Assembly (NCBI GenBank): GCA_903882875.1
Contig: CAIRYQ010000027.1
Coordinates: forward strand, 1-44,434
DNA length: 44,434 bases
Reading direction: 5' to 3'
Source: an uncultured Spartobacteria bacterium
GTDB lineage: Bacteria; Verrucomicrobiota; Verrucomicrobiia; Chthoniobacterales; Chthoniobacteraceae
Each line of letters starts with the position of its first letter. Position 1 is the stretch's first letter. Below are positions 7,837-15,739 of the stretch, one piece after another. Made by a program: the position numbers and the translations under genes. Below the pieces are notes generated by a model that made no database searches, had not been told where the DNA came from, and was given only the letters and a program-made list of their open reading frames with translations.

Positions 7837-8459
7837 TTCGGAATCTGACAAACGCCGCGCCGCGCCTCCGCCGCGTGCTGCCGCTGGCGATCCTTTTCCT
7901 CGCGCTCGGCGCGGATGCCCGCGCGCACACGACGATGCCGGGCGCGGGTGATTTCGTGAACGGCATGCTGCACCCCGTCACCGTGCCCGCGCATGTGCTC
8001 ATCCTGCTCGGATTCGGAATCGCGCTCGGCCAGCGGAAGCCGTTCAAGCCCGCGCACACGCTGGCGGTGTTCGCGCCGTGCGCCGCCATCGCGCTGGCGC
8101 TCACGGTGCGGTTCAATTTCACCATCCCGCAGCCGGCATTGATCGGCGTGGCCCTGTGCGCGGGGACGCTCGTCGCGATCGGCAGACAGCTTCCGTTCAT
8201 CGCATGGGCCGTCCTCGTGGCTGCGGGCGCAGCGGGCATGGCGTTGGATTCCGGCGTGGAAAATGGCGGCGGTGCGACAGAGGTGCGGATGCTCGTCGGG
8301 ACACTCGTCGGCCTCACCGTCCTTTTCTTCACCACCGCATTTTACACCTCGCTGGCATTGGAGCAGAAAAAGAAGTGGCTCGACATCGGCCTGCGCATTG
8401 CCGGCTCGTGGATCGTCGCCATCTCGCTGCTGATGCTCGCATTTGCGCTGCGGAAGTAG
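7833..8459 (+). CDS. Second HupE/UreJ-like membrane protein
   Basis: This 208-aa protein has a signal-like N-terminus (PLAILFLALGADARAH), then GDFVNGMLHPVTVPAHVLIL, which echoes the HPLSGLDHI motif of the preceding protein, and several hydrophobic segments to the C-terminus. The GTG start at 7833 overlaps the stop of the upstream hupE-like gene by 4 bp (GTGA), implying translational coupling. The two may work as a pair. It lacks the HGHAHG motif of its neighbour, so it is a divergent member. Function inferred from the partner. Confidence 0.7.
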   Translation: MIRNLTNAAPRLRRVLPLAILFLALGADARAHTTMPGAGDFVNGMLHPVTVPAHVLILLGFGIALGQRKPFKPAHTLAVFAPCAAIALALTVRFNFTIPQPALIGVALCAGTLVAIGRQLPFIAWAVLVAAGAAGMALDSGVENGGGATEVRMLVGTLVGLTVLFFTTAFYTSLALEQKKKWLDIGLRIAGSWIVAISLLMLAFALRK

Positions 8460-8485
8460 CTCGTGATTTCCCGAAAATTCACGCG

Positions 8486-8803
8486 ATGAATCCGGGAACG
8501 TTCAACTTCTGGGTGGACCGCGACACAAAGCCGGATGCGTTTGATCCCGGAATGCGGTGCCGCTGGGGCGAGTTTCTGTTCGAGGGCGAGAAGTGCGTGG
8601 TCTGCTCCGACGGCCCCACACTCACAGCGACGCTGCGCATGGGTTCCGAAAAGCCGATCCGCCTTTTCCGAATCCCGTTCGTGCTCACGCTGGCCCGCCG
8701 CCATCACGTCACGATCGGATGGAGCAAGGGCGAGATGAAGGTGTATCTGGACGCAAAGCTGATCGCAAAGGTGCCCGTGGACGTCAGCCAGCTTTCCGAT
8801 TAG
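8486..8803 (+). CDS. Small hypothetical protein, concanavalin/LamG-like fold suspected
   Basis: This 105-aa protein has no signal peptide. The sequence is predicted mostly beta, with VTIGWSKGEMKVYLDAKLIA near the C-terminus resembling the strand pair of LamG-type domains, where a tag such as 'W..G...lYlDG' is common. It starts 26 bp after the second HupE-like gene, so it probably belongs to that transcript. No catalytic motif was seen. Function unknown. Confidence 0.5.
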   Translation: MNPGTFNFWVDRDTKPDAFDPGMRCRWGEFLFEGEKCVVCSDGPTLTATLRMGSEKPIRLFRIPFVLTLARRHHVTIGWSKGEMKVYLDAKLIAKVPVDVSQLSD

Positions 8804-8989
8804 CGCATCGCCGGACAGACGCAAATGCACGAGAAGAGGAATCACGGCTTGACACGAAAATGCCGCTCATTCATTGGAGCGCGCAGCCACACGTTTGGAG
8901 CGATGGCGGGTTTCAAAAATCCGTAGCTCCCAGCGCGTGGCTCTTTTTATGGGCCGCGCGCTTTGCAGAACCCCAACTCAAAACGCACC

Positions 8990-11119
8990 GTGAAAAAACA
9001 TCTCCTCACCACATGCCTGCTCGGCGGGCTGCTCTCGCAATCCGTCCCGCGCGCGCAGGCGACGGATGCAAATTCGGACACCGCGCAGAAAACCAAAACG
9101 CCCGCCGCAGCGGCGAACACGACCAAACCCGAGGAATTGCCCGAGGTGCTTGTCGAGGGGCGCGCGGAGGATTTGCTCGGCGTGGCCACCACCGCATCGC
9201 AGGGCGCGATCGGCTCCGTGGATTTGAAAGACCTGCCGCTGCTGCGCCGCGGCGAACTTCTCGAGACCGTCCCCGGCATGGTCGTCACGCAGCATTCCGG
9301 CGACGGCAAGGCGAACCAGTATTTTCTCCGCGGCTTCAACCTCGATCACGGCACGGACTTCTCCTTCTCGGTGGTCGGCGTGCCCGTGAACCTGCCCACG
9401 CACGCGCACGGTCAGGGCTACTCCGATCTCAATTTCCTCATCCCCGAGCTGATTGAAACCATCGGCTACAAAAAGGGGCCGTTCTATTCCGAGGTCGGTG
9501 ATTTCTCCGGCGCGGGCGCGGCGCAGATCAGCCTCGTGCATTCACTGCCTCAGGCGATCCTGAATGTGCAGGGCGGCATGTACAATTACGGCCGCGTGCT
9601 CTACGCGAACTCCTCGAAATTCGGCGCGGGAACGCTGCTCTACGCCGCCGAATACAACCACTACGACGGGCCGTGGACGAATGCCGAGAAGTCCAACCGC
9701 TACAACTTTTTCGTCCGCTACCATCAGGAATCCGGTGACGACAAGCTGAACATCACCGCCAGCGCCTACAAGGCGCCCGGCTGGCATTCCACCGACCAGG
9801 TTCCGCAGCGCGCCATAGACCAAGGACTCATCTCGCGTTTCGGCGCGATTGACCCGACCGACGGCGGCAGGACGAGCCGCTACCAGCTCTCGCTCGACTG
9901 GACGCGCAAGGAGGACTTCGGCACCACGAAACTCAATCTGTACGGCTTCTACTACGACATGCAGTTGTTCTCGAACTTCACCTATTTCCTCGCGGACCCG
10001 GTGAATGGCGATCAGTTCAACCAGGTGGATCGCCGCTTCGTCACCGGCGGCGACATCACGCAGACACTCGATCAAACGTGGTGGGGTAAAAAGGTGCAGA
10101 ACACCTTCGGCCTGCAAGTGCGCAACGACTACATCGCGGACTCCGGCCTCAACAACACAGCAAACCAGCAGGTGCTCAGCGTCCTCGTGCGCGACCGCGT
10201 CGAGGAATTCAGCACCGGGCTTTTCATCAACAACCAGATCCAGTGGTCAAAGTGGTTCAAGACCATCCTCGGCGTGCGAGGCGATCTGTATTCGGTGAAT
10301 GTGAACAGCATCGAGCAGGGCAACTCCGGCAGCAAGACCGCCGCGATTTTCAGCCCGAAGCTCAGCCTCGTCTTCGGCCCTTGGAACAAGACGGAATTTT
10401 ACGCCAACATCGGCTCCGGCTTTCATAGCAACGACGCGCGCGGCACGACCATCAGCTTCGACTCCGCCAACATTCCGCAGAGCCGCGTCCCCCTGCTCGT
10501 GCGCTCGAAAGGCGCGGAAGTCGGCGTCCGCACTTCCGTCGTGGAGGGCCTCGTGAGCACCGTCTCGCTCTACTACCTGCACCTCGATTCCGAGCTGACC
10601 TTCGACGGCGACTCCGGCGACACCACAGCCAACGGCCCGAGCCGCCGCTACGGCGTCGAGTTTGCAAACTTCTACAAGCCCACATCCTGGCTCACGCTCA
10701 ATGCCGACCTCGCGTTGACCAACTCGCGCTACACCTCGCCCACACAGACCGCCACCGGCACGCAGGGCTACTACATCGCGAACTCCATCCCCATCGTCCT
10801 CTCCGCCGGTGCGACCGTCGAACTGCCGAGCGGCATTTTCGGCGGCCTGCGCGTGCGCTACTTCGGCTCGCAGCCCATCATTGAGGACAACACCGTGCGC
10901 CAGCCTGCCTCGACCATCGTGGACGCCAAAGTCGGCTACCGGCACAAAAACTGGGAGTTCTCGCTCGACGCCCTGAACCTCCTCAATTCCCACAGCCCCG
11001 ACATCGCCTACTACTACCCCTCGCGACTCAAGGGCGAACCCGCCTCCGGCATCAACGGCACCGTCATCCACCCCGCCGAACCCTTCGAGATCCGCGCCGG
11101 CTTCACGCTGCATTTCTGA
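8990..11119 (+). CDS. TonB-dependent outer-membrane receptor (receptor 2)
   Basis: This is a 709-aa protein. A GTG at 8990 begins a clean signal peptide (MKKHLLTTCLLGGLLSQSV, then ending RAQA); a TTG nine codons upstream is the alternative. The plug domain includes LPEVLVEGRAEDLLG, LETVPGMVVTQHSGDGKANQ and THAHGQGYSDLNFLIPELIE, the last with two His in a loop over the plug. The barrel ends in FEIRAGFTLHF, with a terminal Phe. The receptor follows the HupE-like pair by about 190 bp on the same strand, which suggests a metal substrate (inference). It is not close in sequence to receptor 1. An intergenic inverted repeat follows the stop. Confidence 0.9.
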   Translation: MKKHLLTTCLLGGLLSQSVPRAQATDANSDTAQKTKTPAAAANTTKPEELPEVLVEGRAEDLLGVATTASQGAIGSVDLKDLPLLRRGELLETVPGMVVTQHSGDGKANQYFLRGFNLDHGTDFSFSVVGVPVNLPTHAHGQGYSDLNFLIPELIETIGYKKGPFYSEVGDFSGAGAAQISLVHSLPQAILNVQGGMYNYGRVLYANSSKFGAGTLLYAAEYNHYDGPWTNAEKSNRYNFFVRYHQESGDDKLNITASAYKAPGWHSTDQVPQRAIDQGLISRFGAIDPTDGGRTSRYQLSLDWTRKEDFGTTKLNLYGFYYDMQLFSNFTYFLADPVNGDQFNQVDRRFVTGGDITQTLDQTWWGKKVQNTFGLQVRNDYIADSGLNNTANQQVLSVLVRDRVEEFSTGLFINNQIQWSKWFKTILGVRGDLYSVNVNSIEQGNSGSKTAAIFSPKLSLVFGPWNKTEFYANIGSGFHSNDARGTTISFDSANIPQSRVPLLVRSKGAEVGVRTSVVEGLVSTVSLYYLHLDSELTFDGDSGDTTANGPSRRYGVEFANFYKPTSWLTLNADLALTNSRYTSPTQTATGTQGYYIANSIPIVLSAGATVELPSGIFGGLRVRYFGSQPIIEDNTVRQPASTIVDAKVGYRHKNWEFSLDALNLLNSHSPDIAYYYPSRLKGEPASGINGTVIHPAEPFEIRAGFTLHF

Positions 11120-11144
11120 TCCCGTGGGCTGGAAGGCGGCCCGC

Positions 11145-11238
11145 AACCGTAGCTGCGCTTGTCAAAGCGAAGGCTGATCCTTTTTCCTGAAGCCGAGCAG
11201 ATCAAACAGCACGCGCTTTGACAAACGCGGTTACGGTT
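11145..11238. repeat. Imperfect 25-bp inverted repeat between convergent genes
   Basis: Arms at 11145-11169 and 11214-11238 match at 22 of 25 positions (one arm contains GCGCTTGTCAAAGCG, the other CGCTTTGACAAACGC), with a 44-bp loop. The right arm covers the stop codon of the permease gene (stop 11231-11233). It lies between the convergent receptor 2 and the ABC importer operon, so it may fold at the 3' ends of both transcripts. I recall similar palindromes as dispersed intergenic repeats in Verrucomicrobia, but this could not be checked. Confidence 0.65.
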
Positions 11239-12214
11239 CCCCGCTGAGCGCGCGAACGGCGCGGCGCTTCGTTGCGATACGCTTCACGAGTTCGTCGGCG
11301 ATGACTCCCGCGAGGATGACGGTGCCGATGATTGCGAATTCGAGATGCGTCGGGATGCCGAGGATGTTGATGGCGTTGTAGAGCACGCGCATCACCGCGG
11401 TGCCGATGATGACGCCGAGAATTGTTCCCTCGCCGCCGCGCAGGCTGCATCCGCCGAGCACCGCCGCAGCGATGGCGTACAGCTCGTAAAATTCGCCGAG
11501 ACCCGATGGCTGGATGGAATTGAGGTTCAGCGAAAACAGAATCCCGCCGACACCGCCGAGCAGCGAGCAGATGACGTAGGCGGTGATTTTCATCCGGTCG
11601 GTGTTGATGCCGCTGTAGCGCGCCGCGGTCTCGTTGCGCCCGAGTGCGAGCAGATAGCGGCCCCAAATCGTGCGGTTCAGAAAAATCGCGGCGGCCACCG
11701 CGATGCCCACCATGATGAACACCGACACCGGCACGGCGAATCCGCCGACCACGTCCAGTTTTCCAATCGCGATGCGGCGCAGCCCGTCGTGCGCGCTGCC
11801 AAAGCCCTGGCTTTCATCATCCGTGACGAATCGCGCGAGGCCGCGGTAGAGCAGCAGCCCGCACAACGTCACGACGAACGGCTGCAGGCGCATCTTCGTG
11901 ATCAGCAGCCCGTGCGAGAGGCCGATGAGCAGCGAGACCGCAAGCACTGCGAGCAACGCCGCCGGCTCGCTCCAGCCCTTGTGCATGAGCAGCCACGAGA
12001 GCAGCGAGCCGACCAGCCCGACGGTGGAGCCGATGGAAAGATCGATCCCGCCCGTGATGATCACAAACGCCGCGCCGATGCTGATGATGCCGAACAGCGA
12101 GGTCCAGCCGACGAGGTTTTGCAGGTTGTAGGCGCTGAGAAAATTCGGGCTCCGCAACGCCGTGAAGACGAAGATGAAGACGAACAGGCCGAAAATCCCG
12201 AGGAGTTTTTTCAT
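11231..12214 (-). CDS. Ribose/sugar ABC transporter permease (RbsC-like)
   Basis: This 327-aa inner-membrane protein forms the translocation channel of a ribose-type sugar importer. It has about 8-10 hydrophobic segments, with the family's conserved [17 protein letters not shown] near the N-terminus, the EAA-like segment [18 protein letters not shown], and [19 protein letters not shown] towards the C-terminus. The start overlaps the upstream ATPase stop by 4 bp (ATGA), so translation is coupled. It is the last gene of the long minus-strand cluster. The sugar is unknown. Confidence 0.92.
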   Translation of the reverse strand: MKKLLGIFGLFVFIFVFTALRSPNFLSAYNLQNLVGWTSLFGIISIGAAFVIITGGIDLSIGSTVGLVGSLLSWLLMHKGWSEPAALLAVLAVSLLIGLSHGLLITKMRLQPFVVTLCGLLLYRGLARFVTDDESQGFGSAHDGLRRIAIGKLDVVGGFAVPVSVFIMVGIAVAAAIFLNRTIWGRYLLALGRNETAARYSGINTDRMKITAYVICSLLGGVGGILFSLNLNSIQPSGLGEFYELYAIAAAVLGGCSLRGGEGTILGVIIGTAVMRVLYNAINILGIPTHLEFAIIGTVILAGVIADELVKRIATKRRAVRALSGEP

Positions 12215-13728
12215 GATGCGGAAGCGGTGTGTGCGGTGGCGAGGCGCATGATGGCCTCCTCGGAGAGTTCGTCGCGGCGCAGTTCGCCGGTGATTCGGCC
12301 CTCGTGCATCACGAGCGTGCGATCGCTCATGCGGAGGACTTCCTCCATTTCACTGCTGACAAAAAGGATCGCGACGCCGCGCCCGGCGAGTTCCTCCATG
12401 AGCCGGTAAATCTCCTGCTTCGCGCCGATGTCTATGCCACGCGTCGGCTCGTCGAGCAGCAGCACGCGCGGCTCCAGCGCGAGCCACTTCGCGAGCGCGA
12501 CCTTCTGCTGATTGCCGCCGGAGAGAAACTGCACGAACTGCGAGAGGTCCGGTGTCTTCACGCGAAGCTGCGTGGTCATCTGCACGGCGATTTCACCTTC
12601 GCGTTTGCGATTCAAAAAACCGGCGCGTGCATCGCGTCGCAGGCTCGCGAGCGTGGTGTTCTGACCGACGGCCATTTCCAAAATCACGCCCTGCTGCTTG
12701 CGATCCTCCGGCACGAGCGCCATGCCCGCGCGGATCGCATCCAGCGGCGATGCAATGCGGACGGGCCGCCCATTCATCCGAATCTCGCCGCCCGCCGTGG
12801 GATCGATGCCGAACAGCACCTGCAGCATCTCCGTCCGCCCTGAGCCAACGAGCCCCGCGACGCCGACGATCTCGCCGGGGCACACGGAAAAATCGAGCGG
12901 CTTGCGCGGATGCGCGGCAGTGCGGAGTCCGCGCGCTTCGAGAACCGGTGTGCCGTGTCCGCGCGCGGTACGGTCGTGGCGGCCGAGGTCGCGACCGACC
13001 ATGAGGCGCACCATCGCGTCGTGCGTGATTTCCCCGCGCTGCAATTCGCCTGCGTTCGCACCATCGCGAAGGACAAGCACTCGGTCGGCGAGTTCCTTCA
13101 CCTCGCCGAGCCGGTGCGAAATATAGACGACACTCACGCCACGCGAGCGCAGGTCCTTCACCACACGGTAAAGCTGCTCCGTCTCGTGCCGGCTGAGGCT
13201 CGATGTCGGCTCGTCCATGATGAGCACGCGTGCATTCGTGCCGAGGGCCTTCGCGATTTCCACGAGCTGCTGCCTGCCCGGCGACAGCGCGCTCACGAGT
13301 GTGCGCGGCGCGCAGTCGAGTCCGACCTGCGCAAGCAGCCCGAGCGAATCGGAGTAAAGCCGTCGCCGATCCACAAAGCCGAAGCGCTGCGGCTCGCGTC
13401 CGAGGAAAAGGTTCGAGGCGATGTCGAGATTGTCCGCGAGATTCAGTTCCTGATGGATAAGCGCGATGCCCGCGTGCTCTGCGGCGCGCACGTTTGGAAA
13501 GCGCACGGTCTCGCCATTCACGAGAATTTCCCCGCTGTCCTGCTCCTGCACACCCGCGAGAATTTTCATCAGCGTGCTTTTCCCCGCGCCGTTCTCACCG
13601 ATCACCGCGAGCACTTCGCCGCAGCCGAGCGTGAGGCCTACGTCGCGCAGCGCGCGCACGCCGGGGAAACTCTTGCACAGCCCGCGCACTTCGAGCAGCG
13701 GGCGAGCGTTCGGCTCCGGGAGATTCAT
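12211..13728 (-). CDS. Ribose-type sugar ABC transporter ATP-binding protein (RbsA-like)
   Basis: This 505-aa protein has two fused ABC ATPase domains. Domain 1 has Walker [10 protein letters not shown], signature [15 protein letters not shown] and Walker [10 protein letters not shown]. Domain 2 has the degenerate P-loop typical of this class ([10 protein letters not shown]), signature [16 protein letters not shown] and LLLDEPTRG. The double-domain format with one weak site is characteristic of RbsA/MglA/AraG importers. It begins 21 bp after the binding protein and overlaps the permease start. Role: powers sugar import at the inner membrane. Confidence 0.95.
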   Translation of the reverse strand: MNLPEPNARPLLEVRGLCKSFPGVRALRDVGLTLGCGEVLAVIGENGAGKSTLMKILAGVQEQDSGEILVNGETVRFPNVRAAEHAGIALIHQELNLADNLDIASNLFLGREPQRFGFVDRRRLYSDSLGLLAQVGLDCAPRTLVSALSPGRQQLVEIAKALGTNARVLIMDEPTSSLSRHETEQLYRVVKDLRSRGVSVVYISHRLGEVKELADRVLVLRDGANAGELQRGEITHDAMVRLMVGRDLGRHDRTARGHGTPVLEARGLRTAAHPRKPLDFSVCPGEIVGVAGLVGSGRTEMLQVLFGIDPTAGGEIRMNGRPVRIASPLDAIRAGMALVPEDRKQQGVILEMAVGQNTTLASLRRDARAGFLNRKREGEIAVQMTTQLRVKTPDLSQFVQFLSGGNQQKVALAKWLALEPRVLLLDEPTRGIDIGAKQEIYRLMEELAGRGVAILFVSSEMEEVLRMSDRTLVMHEGRITGELRRDELSEEAIMRLATAHTASAS

Positions 13729-13749
13729 GCGCGTGCGTCGCCGCTGCGG

Positions 13750-14796
13750 TTACTTCCCGGCTTCCTGCATCTTCTTCAGGTCCACGCGGAATTTCTCCAC
13801 GTTTGCCTTCGTCACTTCGACGATTGGCACTTCGAGGAATCCGTCCTTCGGCAGCACCGATTTGTCGCCGTTCGCGAGGCCCGCGAGAATGCGCACGGAC
13901 TCGAAGCCGTAGTAGTAAGGCTGCTGGCTGATCGTGCCGACGACCGTGCCGTCCGCGATTCCCTGCAACACCGCCTCCTGCTCGTCGAAGCTCACGATTT
14001 TCATCGTGCCGATTTTGCCCGCCTCCTTCGCGGCCTCCATGCACTGCGGCGCGTTGTAGGCGTAGAGCCCGACCATGCACGCGAGGTCGGGCACGGATGC
14101 CATCGCGTCCTGCGCGTTCGCCTTGGCGCGCGCGTAGTCAAAATTGTCGGTGCGCGTGTCGAGCACGGTGAATTTTTCGCCGATGAGCGGGAAGCCGTTC
14201 GGGTCCGTCTTCATTGTCACGCCGGTCGTCAGCGCCGGGCGGTCGAGCAGTTCATCAATGACGCCCTGCCGGCGCTGCTGCGAGTTGAGCTGTTCGAGGC
14301 GGCCCACGAAAATCATTACCTTCCCTCCCTGCGGCAGCGCGGACTTCACCAGTTTGCCAGCGGCGCGACCGGCCTTGTAGTTGTCCATGCCGACGAAGCA
14401 GAGCCGCTTCGATTCCGGCGCGTCCGAATCGTGCGTGATGAGCGGGCAGCGCGACGCGGCCTCGTTGATGAGATCGATCTGGTTCTTCGGATCAATGGAG
14501 CTGATCGCGATGCCATCCACTCCACGCGCGAGCAGACCCTCGACCATGCGCTTCTGATCCACCACGCCCTTCGGCGGCATGAGCACCTCGCACTCAACGC
14601 CGAATTTCTTCTCCGCCGCGCGCACGCCCGCCGCAGCCGTGTTCCAAAACGGGTCCACGCCATTCGTCACGTAGGCGAGTTTCTTCTTGCCGCCGGAAGC
14701 ACCGCCTTCGGGCTTCTTGTCGCAAGCGGTGAAGAGCGCGGCGACAGCGATGGAAAGGGTGAGGAGAAAAGTGCGCGCGGAGATTTTCGATTTCAT
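13750..14796 (-). CDS. Sugar-binding lipoprotein of ABC importer (RbsB-like)
   Basis: This 348-aa protein has a lipobox (LFTACD) after a signal segment, so it is a periplasmic lipoprotein. A Gly/Lys linker is followed by a periplasmic-binding fold starting KKLAYVTNGVDPFW, then EVLMPPKGVVDQKRMVEGLL, GIAISSIDPKNQIDLINEA, CPLITHDSDAPESKRLCFVG, and a C-terminal lobe with VSFDEQEAVLQGIADGTVVG. This is the type I sugar-binding family. The ATG at 14796 was chosen because it starts directly before the basic, hydrophobic signal; nine extra codons from 14823 are possible. It lies 74 bp after the SDR gene and 21 bp before the ATPase. Confidence 0.92.
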   Translation of the reverse strand: MKSKISARTFLLTLSIAVAALFTACDKKPEGGASGGKKKLAYVTNGVDPFWNTAAAGVRAAEKKFGVECEVLMPPKGVVDQKRMVEGLLARGVDGIAISSIDPKNQIDLINEAASRCPLITHDSDAPESKRLCFVGMDNYKAGRAAGKLVKSALPQGGKVMIFVGRLEQLNSQQRRQGVIDELLDRPALTTGVTMKTDPNGFPLIGEKFTVLDTRTDNFDYARAKANAQDAMASVPDLACMVGLYAYNAPQCMEAAKEAGKIGTMKIVSFDEQEAVLQGIADGTVVGTISQQPYYYGFESVRILAGLANGDKSVLPKDGFLEVPIVEVTKANVEKFRVDLKKMQEAGK

Positions 14797-14870
14797 GGGA
14801 GAGAGGGCGCGGATGCTGAACACGCCGCGCGCATTTTGGAAACTGTTTTGCCAGCGAGTTCCGAGGCCAA

Positions 14871-15644
14871 TCAGTGGACGGTCATCCCGCCGTTCACGTG
14901 CAGATTTTGCCCCGTGACGAATGACGCAGCATCGCTCGCGAGAAAAACGACCGCGCCGCCGATGTCGTCTGGCACGCCCCAGCGATCCGTGGGGATGAGC
15001 GCGCGGTAGCCGTCCTTCACGTCCTGCGGATCGTTCTCATGCCGCTCCACGGGAATCCAGCCGGGCGCGATCATGTTCACGGTGACGCCCCACTTTGCCA
15101 CCTCCGTCGCGAGGCCGCGGTTGAAACCATTCTGCCCGCCCTTCGCCGCGATGTAGGCGGTGAAGTTCGGCACGCCGCGCGCGACGACCTCGGATCCGAT
15201 GTTGATGATGCGTCCCCAGCGCTGCTGCTTCATGTGCGGCAGGCACGCGCGCGAGAGGAGGTATGGGCTTTTCACAAAAAAATCGAGCATCTGCTGAAAG
15301 AACGCCCAGTCGTATTCCTCGATCGGCTTCTGCGGCTGAGCGGGTGTCGCATTCAGCACGAGGATGTCCACCGGCCCGAGCGTCTTCGCGACCTCAGCGG
15401 TGATGCGCGGCACCTCCGTCTCGCTGCTCACATCACCGCGCACGAGCATCCCCTCGCCGCCCGCGGCCTTGAATTCCGCAAGCGCCTTCTCCGCACGCGC
15501 CGTGTTGTTTTGGAAATTGAGCGCGACCTTCGCGCCCGCGCGGCCAAGCGCGACGGCCATCGCCTTGCCGAGGCCGGTGGTGCTGCCGGTCACGAGCGCG
15601 ACGCGGCCTGTGAGGGAAAACGGGGATTTGGTTTGCTGGGGCAT
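14871..15644 (-). CDS. SDR-family NAD(P)-dependent oxidoreductase
   Basis: This 257-aa cytoplasmic protein of classical short-chain dehydrogenase type has the cofactor motif TGSTTGLG near the N-terminus, LVLNATP in place of NNAG (a divergent NAG motif), a catalytic Ser in NIGSEVV, the YxxxK motif YIAAK, and the C-terminal GQNLHVNGGMTVH. The ATG at 15644 is preferred over a start 12 codons upstream because the Rossmann fold begins soon after it. It lies between exported metallo-beta-lactamase-fold proteins and the sugar importer, so oxidising or reducing the imported sugar or sugar acid is a reasonable inference. The substrate is unknown. Confidence 0.9.
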   Translation of the reverse strand: MPQQTKSPFSLTGRVALVTGSTTGLGKAMAVALGRAGAKVALNFQNNTARAEKALAEFKAAGGEGMLVRGDVSSETEVPRITAEVAKTLGPVDILVLNATPAQPQKPIEEYDWAFFQQMLDFFVKSPYLLSRACLPHMKQQRWGRIINIGSEVVARGVPNFTAYIAAKGGQNGFNRGLATEVAKWGVTVNMIAPGWIPVERHENDPQDVKDGYRALIPTDRWGVPDDIGGAVVFLASDAASFVTGQNLHVNGGMTVH

Positions 15645-15739
15645 AAGTCGCCACGATGTGTGCATCGAACCTGCCGGCAATCACGAGCGAAAAATATGCG
15701 CGGCTTTTTCAACGCCACCGACTGCTTTTGGGCTGGCGC

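Noticed and set aside
7149-8459. Long reading covering both HupE-like genes as one 436-aa protein
   Set aside because: Its first part is an out-of-frame reading across the real first HupE gene; only the part from 7833 is coding.
8849-8877. TTGACA considered as a -35 box for TonB receptor 2
   Set aside because: No acceptable -10 box at 16-18 bp; too weak to list as a promoter.
12910-15009. 699-codon plus-strand open frame
   Set aside because: Antisense to the RbsA- and RbsB-like genes; composition is that of antisense reading of GC-rich genes, without domain motifs.
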